Shown: positions 1 to 11,500, counted from the stretch's first letter. The stretch: 38,955 nt of DNA from Actinomortierella ambigua (GCA_016098155.1 JAAAJB010000336.1:1-38955), one strand, 5' to 3'. Notes: generated by a model not told the origin, from the sequence alone. Program-made: numbers and translations.

Positions 1-138
1 CATAGGACAGCCAACATCGCTCGTTTCATTTAGACATTTACGTGAACAAACAGAGTATGTTAGCAATGGTGTAGGAAGTAAGAACTCTGTTTTCAAAGTA
101 AATGTCTAAATGAAACGAGCGATGTTGGCTGTCCTATG
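1..138. repeat. Perfect inverted repeat (foldback hairpin)
   Basis: Bases 1-41 are the exact reverse complement of bases 98-138, with a 56-base spacer. Inside the spacer, 48-56 and 84-92 are also complementary (9 bases), so the stem continues after a small offset. The left arm starts at the first base of the window, so the repeat may extend further left. It sits at the 3' end of a degenerate LINE on the minus strand. It could be a MITE-like foldback element or an inverted duplication made during decay. An assembly artefact at a contig end is also possible. Confidence 0.9.
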
Positions 139-1142
139 GGTAATAAGTGCGAGGGGTGAGATACGTCTCTTCGGTTTCCACATAAAGTGTTTTTGGTCGT
201 CCTTTTCAAGGAGAAATTGACGAGGAGCTCTTCGTCGTCCCAAAATTGACCTTGTAGCCGTGGTGTTGGAGAAAACGTGGTCCATTTTGTGCGCTTTGTA
301 AGGTTAAGGACCACATAATGGGCCAAGTCTTCTGGGAGGGCATCCCAGACGAAAAAGGCCAAGGAGGGAGCTGTTTTCCACGGAAAGAAGTACAGGTTAC
401 GAAATGGTGGAAGGAAAAGCCACCACAGTTTGCACCCTTGCATGTGGAGATCCGCCTTTTCAGAAAGCTGTCCACTGGGCAGCAGTCCTGTTTTCATGGA
501 AGGCGAGCTGAGCAGAACAGCCTATGTGATCGCTTTTGTTTGCTTAGCCAAAGGCAAACTGGTAGGCTTGCTGTTTCTAAGTTGGTCTGATGGAGATATG
601 GGCAAGGTGTCACAGGCTATCCGGTGCCTGGCGGACCGTTCATTCAAAAAATATATAGGAGGGCGAGGTTGATAGAAAGTGGAGCCTTGGGTGACGAGCT
701 ACTTCTCGGGGTCGATGACGCTGATGCCCCCGTAAGTCTTTGGTGTGCAGGCATGACCCAAGGTGGGGCAAGTCTGGAGCGCACGATGAATCTCTTGGTG
801 GCCTAGCGGAGCTTGGTGAAGAGCCACCGAGGAGAGAGGACCCAGAGGACATGCCAAAGTTTGGACAGGACAAGGGGTTGAATATCAGAGCGTTCCCTTT
901 GACTGACAGGGCTCTCTGCGAGTGAATGTTGGAGCAGGGTCATATTTCTCGAGGAGCATAGTGAAGAAAACCTTGGTGAAGTATGTAGGCACTGGGTACC
1001 CAAGGTAGCGGAGGGGCATGTGTTCCCCAGTATTTGGCCCCTTATAATGTACTTTGCACATCAAAGGATGAGAGTGTTTTGTCGCCCATATGGCCCACGC
1101 GAACTCTCTTATGATAGTCCAAGCTCCTTGAAATGCCCACAA
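93..1142 (-). mobile_element. Degenerate LINE (non-LTR retrotransposon) 3' fragment
   Basis: Read on the minus strand, broken frames resemble the C-terminal half of a fungal non-LTR retrotransposon polyprotein. At about 885-1142 there is a motif with LRYLGYPV, typical of the end of the reverse transcriptase domain. At about 803-890, in a shifted frame, follows LVLSKLWHVLWV plus a WLFTKLR segment, the usual helix after it. At about 206-497 there are remnants of the zinc-binding RT-associated region (PEDLAHYVVL). Frameshifts and stops separate the blocks, and the catalytic RT core and endonuclease are absent. This fits a 5'-truncated, long-dead copy. The family assignment rests on motif memory only. 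Confidence 0.6.
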
Positions 1143-2511
1143 ACCAAGCTATGTAAAAAATATTGGTGTTCTCAAAAAAAAAAAAAAAAAAAAAAAAAAG
1201 TCCAGATACATGCTGTCCCTCTAAGAGCTTTCCATTTGACTGGTGAGAACCGTACGCACATTTATGGCACATACAAATATCGTCCGTCTCGACCAGCCGT
1301 GCCAAGATGTCTTAGCGGGCGTTTGAAAAGGAGCTTGAGAAACACACATCACCAACGATAGTTCTGGGGTCTCCACTCAAGTGTTATGTCACTAGTATTG
1401 CAGAGCGCGAGTTCAAGCCCTGCGATTTAAGTATGGCAATCGGCTTCGCCGCGTTTATCCGGTTCTCTAAGGTTGTCGCCTGCGTATGTATGTAGCAAAG
1501 GGACTATGGAAAAATGCAATGGGGAAATGGGATGATCAGCACCTTGCCAGGCCTGTGCCACCAACAATCCATGATCTGATCTATTCAAACCGGTCAAGTA
1601 TTGGGCCTCATAGTCTATTTGACAATGCGCTGTTGCCAGAATTTAGTGTCTTAGGGCGAAGTTAAAAGAAGGCACGCGCTGTAGTGTAGTTCCCCACTTT
1701 CTATCTCTCTCTCGCTGACTGTAGCCTTGTTGTCGTTCTCCCTCTCTCCCTCTATCAGTATTCTACGTTCCCCTGTGGTTCACGGCTTCCTATCAGCCAG
1801 ACTCCTCCTTATCACTGTCCTCTGACCTCTACACTCCCTGTTCTACATGCTTCACTCTAAGAAGACGTAGATAGATGTAGTGATCAAACGACATTGCAGT
1901 CAATATAAAGCAAGAGGTGTTTGACAGGAGGGGTGCTACTCCACTCATTCGAAGCGACTCTCTTGCGAGGAGAACATGACACAGTAACCCGCTTCCGATG
2001 GATGCCTCGCCGCGAGTCTATCCGTGTCACACTAGTGCTAGGGAGGGAGTACGAACGCAGTTTCACTCCATGGCAAAATGCGACCACACGTGCTAGGACA
2101 AAAGGGTAGAAGCCTCAAAAATAGAGTCGCGTCCCCTACGTACGAAGAGGTTTGCCTCCCCTGTAACACTCCCTGATTGAGAATCTACAGTGACTATGCG
2201 ATGGCTGTTGTTATTTTTTTTGTTTCGCAGTAAAGAGAACAATCTTGAGGCTATAAAAATATCCGGGTAGAGGGTGACGAGCGTCCCCGGGGTTTCGTAA
2301 ACTCTTTCTTAGCGTCGACTCTTGAAGAGATGTCCTGAGCAAAGGCCTTTGGAGGGCCGTGCAAATGGACGGCGTTGGCAAATGATATTATCGTTACCCC
2401 CCTCCCAGAAAATAAAGAGTATAAAAAACCAGCTCTATCATAGTAGCCTTGAACAGCTCACAACTCCACCTTTCTTTTTTTGCTCTTTTCCCACCTATTC
2501 TCGACCAAACC
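1143..2511. other. Intergenic, no gene recognised
   Basis: There is a poly(A) run of about 26 bases near 1173-1198 and a pyrimidine-rich tract near 1690-1860. Short open frames on both strands lack family features. The last 100 bases form the promoter of the secreted-protein gene that starts at 2512. Confidence 0.6.
2420..2426 (+). promoter_or_regulatory. TATA box of the 98-aa secreted protein gene
   Basis: A TATAAAA motif lies about 86-92 bases upstream of the ATG at 2512, a plausible core-promoter position. A second TATAAAA-like motif lies near 2252. Placement is by consensus only. Confidence 0.45.
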
Positions 2512-2916
2512 ATGAAGGCCACAGGACTCGTTTCAAAACTCATCTGTTTCCTTGTCGTGGTGCTGTGCCTCCTTTCTGCGGGTGAGTCTATAATACTGTG
2601 AAGAACGTCTGATCGAGAAAAGGGAAAGAGCAGCTACTTAAACTCACTTCTCTTTTTTTTTTGTCCAAAAAAAATAATCATAAATATAGCCTCGGCATCT
2701 TGCTTCTACTCGCGAAATAATGGCGCCAAATGTGCCTGCGGATCCCAAGCCCTTGTGTGGGACGACAACTGGGCCTGGCAAGCCGGTGGTCAGGATGGAT
2801 TTTTAGCCGACCATGGCGATTGTGGTCCCAACAACTTTAATCGCAAGCTGTACAGCAACAGAGCGGAATCGGGTGGTGTGTTTGGATGGAATTGCTTGTT
2901 CATTCGCTGTCGCTAG
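2512..2916 (+). CDS. Small secreted cysteine-rich protein (98 aa, one intron)
   Basis: Exons 2512-2581 and 2690-2916. The intron has a GTGAGT donor and a TATAG acceptor, and the join is in phase. The protein starts MKATGLVSKLICFLVVVL, a classic signal peptide, with probable cleavage near residue 23-27. The mature part of about 70 residues has six cysteines (28, 38, 40, 68, 92, 97), enough for three disulphides, and is rich in Trp, Asn, Asp and Gly. I do not recognise a family. Size, secretion signal and cysteine content fit a candidate effector, antimicrobial or surface peptide, which is inference. A TATA box lies at 2420 and an AATAAA signal at 3096-3101. The gene is easily missed because exon 1 encodes only 23 residues. 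Confidence 0.72.
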
Positions 2917-3690
2917 TGCCACCACCCACTTCCCCTCTCACAAGTACGAACAAACAAAAAAAAAAAAGCAATATTGTTCGTTGTATTATTCCACTGCCAC
3001 TCTTCCTTCTCACCAATTCTTTTACCTCCACCACCAATTCCTATCCTCAGCACACATTGTGCGGGAGTTTGGGGGACTCTGTCACAAGGCGAAGCAATAA
3101 ATCTTTTTATCTTGAAGGCAGAGAGAGAGAGAGTCCATCGCAGGTTGTATGAAGGCCACGGAGATGAAACCTTCATAATAGCCGCGTGTGTGGTGTTGAG
3201 GGAATGAAGCCCAAAGGCGATGGCTGAAGGGGAAAGCTTGGTATACCTTCACCCCCCTCTCCCGTTGATGAGGTGGTAGCGAGAGTCAGCGGGGACTGTC
3301 TACTCCGAGACATTTCAACAGTCTACATTGTGTGCTGAGCCTTTCGCAGCAGGCACACTGATTCCTGATCGATATACCCGCCAAGGTGTCAACAAATTAT
3401 AAAGATGGAAGCTGGAGGGCAAGCCTCAAAGCACGGGATTTTCAAAAATTATGGAAGGCTATACACTATTTGCTAAATGTCATGAAGTCGTAGACTTGCT
3501 TGGTTGTTCGCGATGGTGGGCAGATCAATGACTATTTTCACAGGGCAACGACCACAACAACCGGTAGATTCCTTTAGTCATTGGCCTCATTCACTTCCTT
3601 TCCACCTAGTATCTGCGCCGTTTTTCTTTAATGCAAAGTCCCAACAACCAAGTGGCTCCCCGCTAATTGGAATATCCATGTTTTTGATCA
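2917..3690. other. Intergenic between two small secreted protein genes
   Basis: This holds the 3' UTR of the upstream gene with AATAAA at 3096-3101, and a GA-rich run near 3120-3134. The two flanking genes converge here. No further gene was recognised. Confidence 0.55.
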
Positions 3691-3984
3691 CTATAAAGAG
3701 GAGTCCTCATAGTGCGGACGCTCCACACAAAGTTCACGAGAGCAGAGCTCGATATTTTTGTTGTTGAACAAGAATACGGCGCAGAGGGTGTCGAGGTCAT
3801 GTGGACATTGGCCTCCAGCGACGATGAAGCATCGATGGATGTTGTGGTAGGCCATGCATTCCTTGAGCGTGCACTGTTCCTCCAAGAACTTGTTGCATAG
3901 TTCAGCCTCTGCAGATGTGCAGTTTTGTGCCACAATACACACCGGCACGAATGACAACAATGGCATGCAGTAATTGAACCGCAT
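3691..3984 (-). CDS. Small secreted protein with nine mature cysteines (97 aa)
   Basis: A single-exon frame on the minus strand. The chosen start gives MRFNYCMPLLSFVPVCIVAQ as a signal peptide. An in-frame ATG at 4020 would add 12 residues and weaken the signal. The mature region of about 77 residues carries cysteines at 22, 30, 38, 43, 52, 60, 68, 81 and 86, spaced 5-13 apart, as in compact disulphide-rich extracellular proteins. The spacing is helix-like rather than defensin-like. No family is recognised, and the sequence is unlike the six-cysteine neighbour. The odd cysteine count could mean a free thiol, dimerisation or a missed exon near the 3' end. I see no clear TATA box. Confidence 0.55.
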   Translation of the reverse strand: MRFNYCMPLLSFVPVCIVAQNCTSAEAELCNKFLEEQCTLKECMAYHNIHRCFIVAGGQCPHDLDTLCAVFLFNNKNIELCSRELCVERPHYEDSSL

Positions 3985-5542
3985 GTTGACTTGAACAAAA
4001 TAAATAGAAGTACTCAACAACCATAGCGGTCGTGACGAATATCATAGTGAAAAAAGAAGAGGATTGAACCAAAAAAAAATGTCAGTTTGCGTGCTCACAC
4101 CTTCCAGGCCGTGCACGCATGGTATCCTTGTTTTGATAGCCTCGTTCGACAGTCTTACGTAAGAATAGAAGAGATCTGAAGATCCTCGGGAAGGCCGTTC
4201 TTGTTTGCTTCACTGTCCGTGAGCTTGGGTTTTAGTTGAAGAATCAATCGCGAGCTGGCATTGGCCAGATGGTGTTAGTTTTTTTGGGGTTTCCTGTGCT
4301 TCGTCTTCCTCTTTTTAAATACAGAGATGCCGAGGATTAAGTGGCAGGTGACAACAAAGTAAGGCTGTTGACAGGGCTGTAGGGGTATCGGTTGGCAATC
4401 TCGACCAATATCTACGCGCCCGAGAACGTGGTGGCATGGGCGAGGTAAAGTGAGAGCCGGAAATGTCAGTGGACCAATGAACAATGGGTACCTTGTGCGC
4501 ACAGCATTGGCTACACTTAGGCAGTAGCAGGAAAGAAGTAGTGCGCGCATCCCGTCTCTTTTTTCTTTCAGGCCCACAGCCGACGTATCACAAGGGTGAG
4601 CCATGGTGTCAGCCCTTCGTAAACTCAACTATGAGCAGTGTCGATCAGCTCAGCGTAACAATGTCTTTCGTAGGTCGCTGTTATTGTTATTGTCTTTTTT
4701 TTTTTTTTTTTTTTTTTTTTGTTAGGAGTAGGGTTGTTGGTGGCTCACCGTACCATACGCAAGATGTTGTTGGTGGGGCTCCACTCCAAGAAGAAGCTAC
4801 TGCTGCTCATCTCAAAAGTCGGATCGAGGGTCGAGTTTAATCTCTCAGTCAAACAGCCAGACAGCAAGTAGCTATCTAGTGTTCATCAGAGGCCCTTTTT
4901 CAGTTAGCTTTGCACGGCCAGTTTCACGGTACAGAATCCTTTGATACACTGACATACACATCTCACTTGTCCACGCTCACATTGGACTGGAACAGACGTG
5001 GTTTTGGGGAGTGTCCCTATTCTTTTTTGCAGTATCACAGATTGAAATTATCATATCCTGCGCAACGGCCAAGGCTTTCATCCACCCAACCCTGACCTGC
5101 AAGGCAGACATACACCCAATCTCCTCTCGAACCACCATTTTTCCAACAAACGATTGCATGGCTCGAGACGGTATCTCATTGAAAATCGACAATAAAGCTT
5201 TAGTATACAATTGAAGTTCTTCGAGGGTGAGGAGTGGGGGGGGGTTGGAGGCGCATCTGAATGAATAGGATAATAGCATCCAGAATTATCAATAAAATAA
5301 TGCCCTTTCCCTCTCCTATGGGTTCGCCATGGCCGTCTCCGCTGGTGAGAGAGAAGGGGGAATGGGGTGTAAATGTCATTCTGATCATCTTCGCCCCCTT
5401 CTCTTTTTCTTCTCTTCCATATCCGTTAAGCCTCGACTTGTTGAATTGACAGGTACACAACGGAGCTCATTAAGCCATTGACCACATTGCCCCATAGAAC
5501 CTAGAAGATGAAAGAAAAGAAAAAAAAGCGGGAAACGTTAGT
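3985..5542. other. Gene-poor stretch with one weak open frame
   Basis: It contains a poly(T) run at about 4697-4721 and several short frames. A minus-strand frame at 4275-4628 includes a short signal-like segment but otherwise looks random. The frame at 4977-5279 is listed separately. The right end is the probable 3' UTR of the RalGAP beta gene. Confidence 0.5.
4977..5279 (-). CDS. Doubtful ORF, hypothetical 100-aa protein
   Basis: An ATG-initiated minus-strand frame of 100 codons with balanced, amphipathic composition (for example EELQLYTKALLSIFNEIPSR) rather than the skewed composition of shadow frames. No domain is recognised, and codon third positions look more AT-rich than in the neighbouring housekeeping genes. 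It lies just downstream of the RalGAP beta stop on the same strand, in a region with transposon debris. It may be a decayed exon, a small orphan gene or chance. Confidence 0.22.
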   Translation of the reverse strand: MLLSYSFRCASNPPPLLTLEELQLYTKALLSIFNEIPSRAMQSFVGKMVVREEIGCMSALQVRVGWMKALAVAQDMIISICDTAKKNRDTPQNHVCSSPM

Positions 5543-8500
5543 CTAGTCCTTGATACCTCTTGGAACTCTACATCTAATACACCAATCTCCACCTCGTTCT
5601 TTTCCCCCTTTCCCTTTCAAAAAAAAAAGGACACTTACTCTGAGATAGTCTCCGGTCCCTGATGTTTCAGCTTTTGTGCAAACTCGCGAATAAACTTGCT
5701 TCGCTCCGCCGTCGGCTGTGAGAAGCTCTCCGAGACGACCCGGCACGCCCGCTCCGCCGAGATGGCCGTGTTGCGGATCAGGCTACCCAATCCATGCCGA
5801 CTCACCAGCATCCCATCCACCAAGGGTCCAATCATCAACGGGTTCTGCGACAGTCGCGTTGCCGCCACCGTCATCGCCCGCGTCCCTGCATGAATCACAA
5901 TCCGGATCCAGAACAACCCGCCTGTCGACGTCCCCTTCAACGGGTGGATCATCAGATACACCATCGCCCGCTGCCCGATCAACTTGGGCAGCTCCATCAT
6001 TCGCTCCCGGTCCTCCACCCACACCACTGCCACATGGTCTTCGCACACCATTTGTCGGAACTTGGCCTCAAACCGATGGCGGTTTGCCTCTGCCTCCATA
6101 TCTGCCGTCGATGGACGGTGGTTGTTGTTGCTACCGCTGCTGCTGCTACTGCTGCTGCTGTAGGCTGCTGGGCCGCGCCCATTGCCGTTAGGACCACCGT
6201 CAACTGACGACGACGGTGATGGCGGTAACGGTAGCGACGCCGATGACGAGAACGACGATGGTAACGGCGACGGTGAGGGTGATGGCGACGACGACGACGA
6301 CGATGCTGATGGTCCTCGTGGATGGTGGTGACTATGACGATTGCGATGTTGGTGATGGTGATGGTGCATAGGTTGAGGCTGAGGCTGATAATGGTGTGGT
6401 GTCTGCTGGTGCTGGTGCTGGTACTGGTACTGCTGGTTCTGCTGAGCCGCCTGATCCTGAACAGCCGCTGGGTCCAAATGGACCAAGTAAGGCACGTGGA
6501 AGATGACCTCACAGGTCCGGTCAGCATAATACGGCGCAGTCTTGCAAATGTCCTTGTGTAGCTGACCCACGTAGCCTGGATGCGACTCGACGAGAATCGG
6601 CCAGCCGAGACAGTCTAAGAATCGCGTAAAATCCTTGGGAAGCCCCTCTGGCGAACCCTGTACCAGCTCCGAGTATGATACGTCCCCGCTTTGTGCATAG
6701 TAGACACTAATACTGATCGTCTCGCGTCTATTTGTTTGTACAAAGGTAGAGATGAGTTGGATGAACACTGTGGGGCAAATGCCGAAAGGATGGGGGGGAG
6801 GAGGAGGAGTGTAAAAGAGTATTGCACACAAGGAAAACATGTTATATGTAGTACACATACTCTCTCATTTTGTCAAGACTGTCCAGTTCGGTGAGCAGGC
6901 TGTCCGTGAGATGTAGGGGGACGATGCGGTGCCGGTTCTCGACAGAGAGGTAGCCCATTTGTGCCAGCAATATCCTAAAGATCTCAGCCCTGTGAATCCA
7001 TGAAATTGACGGAAAAGAGAAAGGGCGAGAGTAAGATTACGTTAGAAACTGGTGAGGGGTTTCATGATATCCATTTCATTCCTTGTTGACGACCCACTTA
7101 CCCCGTCACATTGGATGCTGTGGTCAGCGAGTGGCCGTTCTCCACGACTTCGCCTTCGCTAAACGCGGCTAGACCATGTGATGTTGTGGATGCGGATCCC
7201 GTTGCGGAGCGTTGGTGGGTTGTTGTCGCTGTCGTCCATGTTTCATCTGATGGGTGTTCGTATTGAGCATCCCCATTGGGATGGCCTGCCCTGCGAGAAA
7301 ACGGCGTCTCGTGGCTGTTCTCTCCATCTTCGAGATCCGAAGAGGACTCTAGCCTACTCAGGCCAATGCTGGCCTCATCCGCAGCCTCGACATACAGCAC
7401 TCGTGGTTTGGGTATCTTGAGCTCTGGAATCGGGGTCGGTTTCTTCGAGGCCGAGGAGAATGAATTAGTGGAGTAGTTAGGGGTCGTTGTTGTAGTAGTA
7501 GTAGTTGTAGAGGTTGATGTCTTTGTAGCAGTAGTCGTCGTGGCCGTGTTAGTGCTGCATTGGGTATTGTTGCTATGACTATCGCCAGTCGCCTCGGAAG
7601 AACCAGAGCCATCGCGCCGGTCATTGCTATTACTGCCATTATTGTTGTTCCTCGTGTTCTGATGGGCGTCTATTGTCTTGTCGAGATAGCGCATCTGGAT
7701 CTTCCACGAGTTTTTGCCATTGGTATCACGCATCGTCACAATCACAGAGGGTCCTTCGTTGCCCTCGTCTCCCGATGGCATCATGAACGCGCCGCCATCC
7801 ATACCATTCAAGCGTGGGTCGCTGGTGCTAGCACGGGATGTGCGGCGCGACGCACCGTTCGCCGTCGAAAACGCCGCCAACGCGGATGGGATCGGCTCCG
7901 TGCATCCCAGGATAATCTTCTTGTCCACTAAAAAGTACCGCACTGGTCCCACGGTGTTCGCCTGTGGATGGAAAGGGTTCGGGTTATAGTCGCCATTCTC
8001 CATCGCCTGCTCGACCTCCTTCAGTTTGAGTCGGTTCAATTGGATATCATCCCACAGCGTCGACACTCGAGCAGGCCCCAGATCATTGATCCAGACTGGG
8101 AAATTGCTCAACTGCAACGAAAACTGCGTCATCACCAGCTCCGCCGCCTGTTGGATCGCCAATAAATCTTGTCGTTGTTGAGACTTTGTCATTGCCCCAG
8201 GGCCTCCTCCTCCTGCTGCCGCAACCCCTCCATTCACCCCGATTGGTGGTGGTAGCACACTGCTGCTCGCTGATCGGTTTCGCTTGTTGCCGTGATGGTC
8301 GTCTCTCTCCCGCTGCTGCAGAATCTTGATTGGGCCCGGCGACTTGCTATGCTGGAACAGTTTCGACGTGCCCGAGGTGCTGGTGGGCCGCCCAATCACT
8401 AGGGGAGCTCCAACGGCTGACATCATAGCGCTCGCTCCGCTACCACCACCTCCCCATCGCCGCTTTTCCTGTGCTGGCTTTGGTGCCACATGAGCCGTCT

Positions 8501-11500
8501 CAAACTCCTCCACTCGCTCCACAATGTGAATCCCGCTGCTCAGGCTGCTGATCACCGCCAATTGACAGTCTTGGTCGCCTACAATCCATTGACCGGCAAG
8601 AATCCACTGGATCATACACTCGTACGCGCGCACGATCAGCGGGTATGTTGTCTTTAAAAGTGAGTGATTGGCAAGCAAGGCGTCCACATAGCGACACAAT
8701 GACAGCACCAATTCTCGTGCACAGCTCTAGAAGGGGGTCGCAAAATAGGAGAGTCAAAAAGCAAGGTTGAGTGTCAATTGATCTGTGATATTAGGGAGGA
8801 GAGGATCACACCATAGCAATAGATTCGAGATAGTTTCACGGTACCTTGCTGTCGCGCTTGACATGCTCATACAGTCTTGAGCAACCCATTAGAACGTCAA
8901 ATGCACAGAGAGCCACATCGACTGGAACTTGGATCGGAACAATCTGTCGAATAGAAAATGCGGGAAAAGGAATAAGAAGAATGCTACGAGGTGACCTACT
9001 TGGCAGTCGCCAAAAGTGATAAATGGGCGATCAGTGGCAAACCATCTGTACCTTCTCCTGTATAGTCTTGACCACAACGCCAACTAGTCCTGGACAAAAG
9101 GCCACATCCTCATAGACATAGACCTCGATCAGATGTAGCAGATAGCGAAGGTTGTAAGACGATGTCTCTGTCTCCAGGCAGTTGAGTAGCATTTCCAGGA
9201 TATAATACTTTAACTAGATGTATTTTCAAATAGAAAAAGATTATTGATTGAATATCTCTCTATTTCTGCCATGTCTCTCGCAATTATTTTTGGAGTCTTC
9301 AGGAGAAAAAAGAGAGAGAGAACTTACGGTAGGGAACTTTTTCGGTTTGGATGGGTCGGACGAGCAATCTTCATCTGTATACAATACTCGAATCTATCGT
9401 GGTTTTTCACCAACCCCCGAAAATGAATAAAAAAAAATGTTAGAGTGCGACTTGATAGCTTGGACCAGAATGCGTGCACAGGGATTTTCCAAAAGTCATA
9501 TCCACAGATAGTAAACGACTTTTTTTTTCTTTACCAACTGCGCAAGAATCTCCTTGTCCTCTCGCGGCGCAACTGCATCCATGCTCATCGCTGCTGACCG
9601 GAGCAAGCCCAGGCTCCAACCTTCCTTTAGCTCGACCTTATCGAAATAGTTGGGTAAACAAATAATGCACCCTACCACCTTCAGCGCCGCTAGATACAGG
9701 TCCTCCAACGTCTGCTTTTGCTTCTCGGGACTCTTGTAGCTGCCAAGGACCCGCACCCTTCCGCCCATCGCCATCCGGATCCCCACCACAAAATCTGGCA
9801 CCATCATCCGCACACCCGCCAAGTCGCTCGTAAACAGCTCTGCCGAGTGCGCCAGGATCGTTGGCAGACAGGCCTCGCTTCTTAGTCCCTTGGATAGTGC
9901 ATCATAGAAACGCTCCGTGTATATCCGCAGGAATGGCCGGTCCGCTGGCTGCGGCCTGCTGAAGATCCGGCTGAGAACGCCAAACGCCGATGCCTGTGCC
10001 TCATGATAGGTCTCATGCACTGCGTATGGCGCGATGATGTGGTGGGTTGAAGGCGAGCTCGAGATGGCTGCGATATCAAACAGCCAAGCACCGTACATGT
10101 GCATTAGTGTGTTGCCATCAGGTGGGGTGGCCACCTGTTGTTGTTGATGTTGATGTTGTTGGTGTTGCTGTTGACCATGGTTCTGATGGTGGTTTGGAGG
10201 CGGGTCCTCGACGGATGCATTTCGTCCGACTGCCAAAAATGTCTCGACCAGTCGTCCGATCCCATTGACGGCAATTAAGCAGTTTGCTGGAGGTAGCCGA
10301 GCCGGGTTGATGAGTAGATAGGTGACACGGTGCCAAGCGTAATAGACAAACTCTGCCTGCAGGTCCAAGGTCACGTTGTATCCTCCGACAGCCAAGCTCA
10401 CGCTGTCCGATCCGTGCCCTTGGCCGTACAGCAATCGGACGACCCGCTGACTAAGCCCGAGGGACGTGGCAGCCCACTGATGGAGAACTGGTGCCCGATG
10501 CGTCCACCCTGCAAAACATCGTTTTAGAATCTCCCACATCTCGACCTTTTGTGTCCCTGATCGTAACCACAGCTCAAACAGGACTCGCAGCAAATGCTCG
10601 CACAGATCGTCGCTCATCCGCGCATACTCTTGCACGGCTGCGGCCGTCATTGATGGTGATGTCGTCTTGTCCGATGGCTCCCGAAGCAGGCAGTCCGTGA
10701 TACCGAGCGTGACTTTGATCAGTACATCCCATGTGTCTTCTGAAAAGGAGCCGCCAAGTTGCCGTCCTGCCATCGTGAGCACCGTCAACACCTTTTTGCA
10801 TAGCTCCACATGTCGTTGAATCAGGACGCTGACGGGGACTTGGGTCGGCGTGCTGTGCGCCGGCGGATGGTGGTGCAAGAGATGTAGGGTGGTGCCGATG
10901 TTGTTGTTGATATTAACGCCCGACGATCCTGTCGTTGGAGCTGGGGATGGTGATGTTCGATGATGCGTGGCAGAGTTTTGCAACGGTCGAGCCTGGAAGA
11001 GGAGCGAATAGTGGTGAAAGATTGTCTATTTTTTTTTTTTTTTTTTTTTTTAGGCCCATCCAAGCAGTAAGGTGAAGGGAGCGCCAGTTTGAAGAAAATG
11101 ATATTCATTGCAATCCATGGTCCACATTTATGCGTGTGTATGCTGTCAGTCGATGGGCATGATTGTAATTTAGACGATGCACTGCACGAGCGACTCCTAA
11201 TTATTTTACCTGATAGAGCAATTGTTCGTCTGGGGTACCAACCGCTTGTTTGAATGCCAGAGGCCGCAACATTGGCTCGAACAGCCACTGGGAATATAAC
11301 TGAGTGGTCTCTTGTGCGATCGCCAGTTCCTCTAGCGGTAGGGCAAACCCTTGACCTAGCACCTCCATAACCCAACGCATATGGGCCATGGAGGATAGTA
11401 ACGTCTGATCAGAGGTCATCAACAGCGTTGATGCCACCTCGGTGATCAACGTTTTCCTCACATTGAGTGGGAAGCGTCCGAGGATGTTGGAGACTAATAA

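Noticed and set aside
1173..1198. Poly(A) run as the 3' tail of the LINE
   Set aside because: The LINE is on the minus strand, so its tail would appear as poly(T) at the low-coordinate end. This run is on the 5' side.
1300..1440. tRNA-like B-box (GTTCAAGCC near 1412) suggesting a tRNA gene
   Set aside because: The T-stem has mismatches, the acceptor arms do not pair and no proper anticodon arm was found. At best it is a tRNA-derived relic.
4275..4628. Minus-strand frame with a signal-like segment near residue 27
   Set aside because: The hydrophobic segment is short and internal, the rest lacks cysteine pattern or domain, and no promoter features are present.
5794..6561. Plus-strand frames (up to about 157 codons) across RalGAP beta exon 8
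   Set aside because: They are shadows of poly-Ser, poly-His and poly-Gln codons on the real coding strand.
6727..6795. Using the acceptor before TGTTCATCC to start RalGAP beta exon 8
   Set aside because: The phase does not match the exon 7 donor. The downstream acceptor before ACGCGAG keeps frame and fits the spacing of the human protein.
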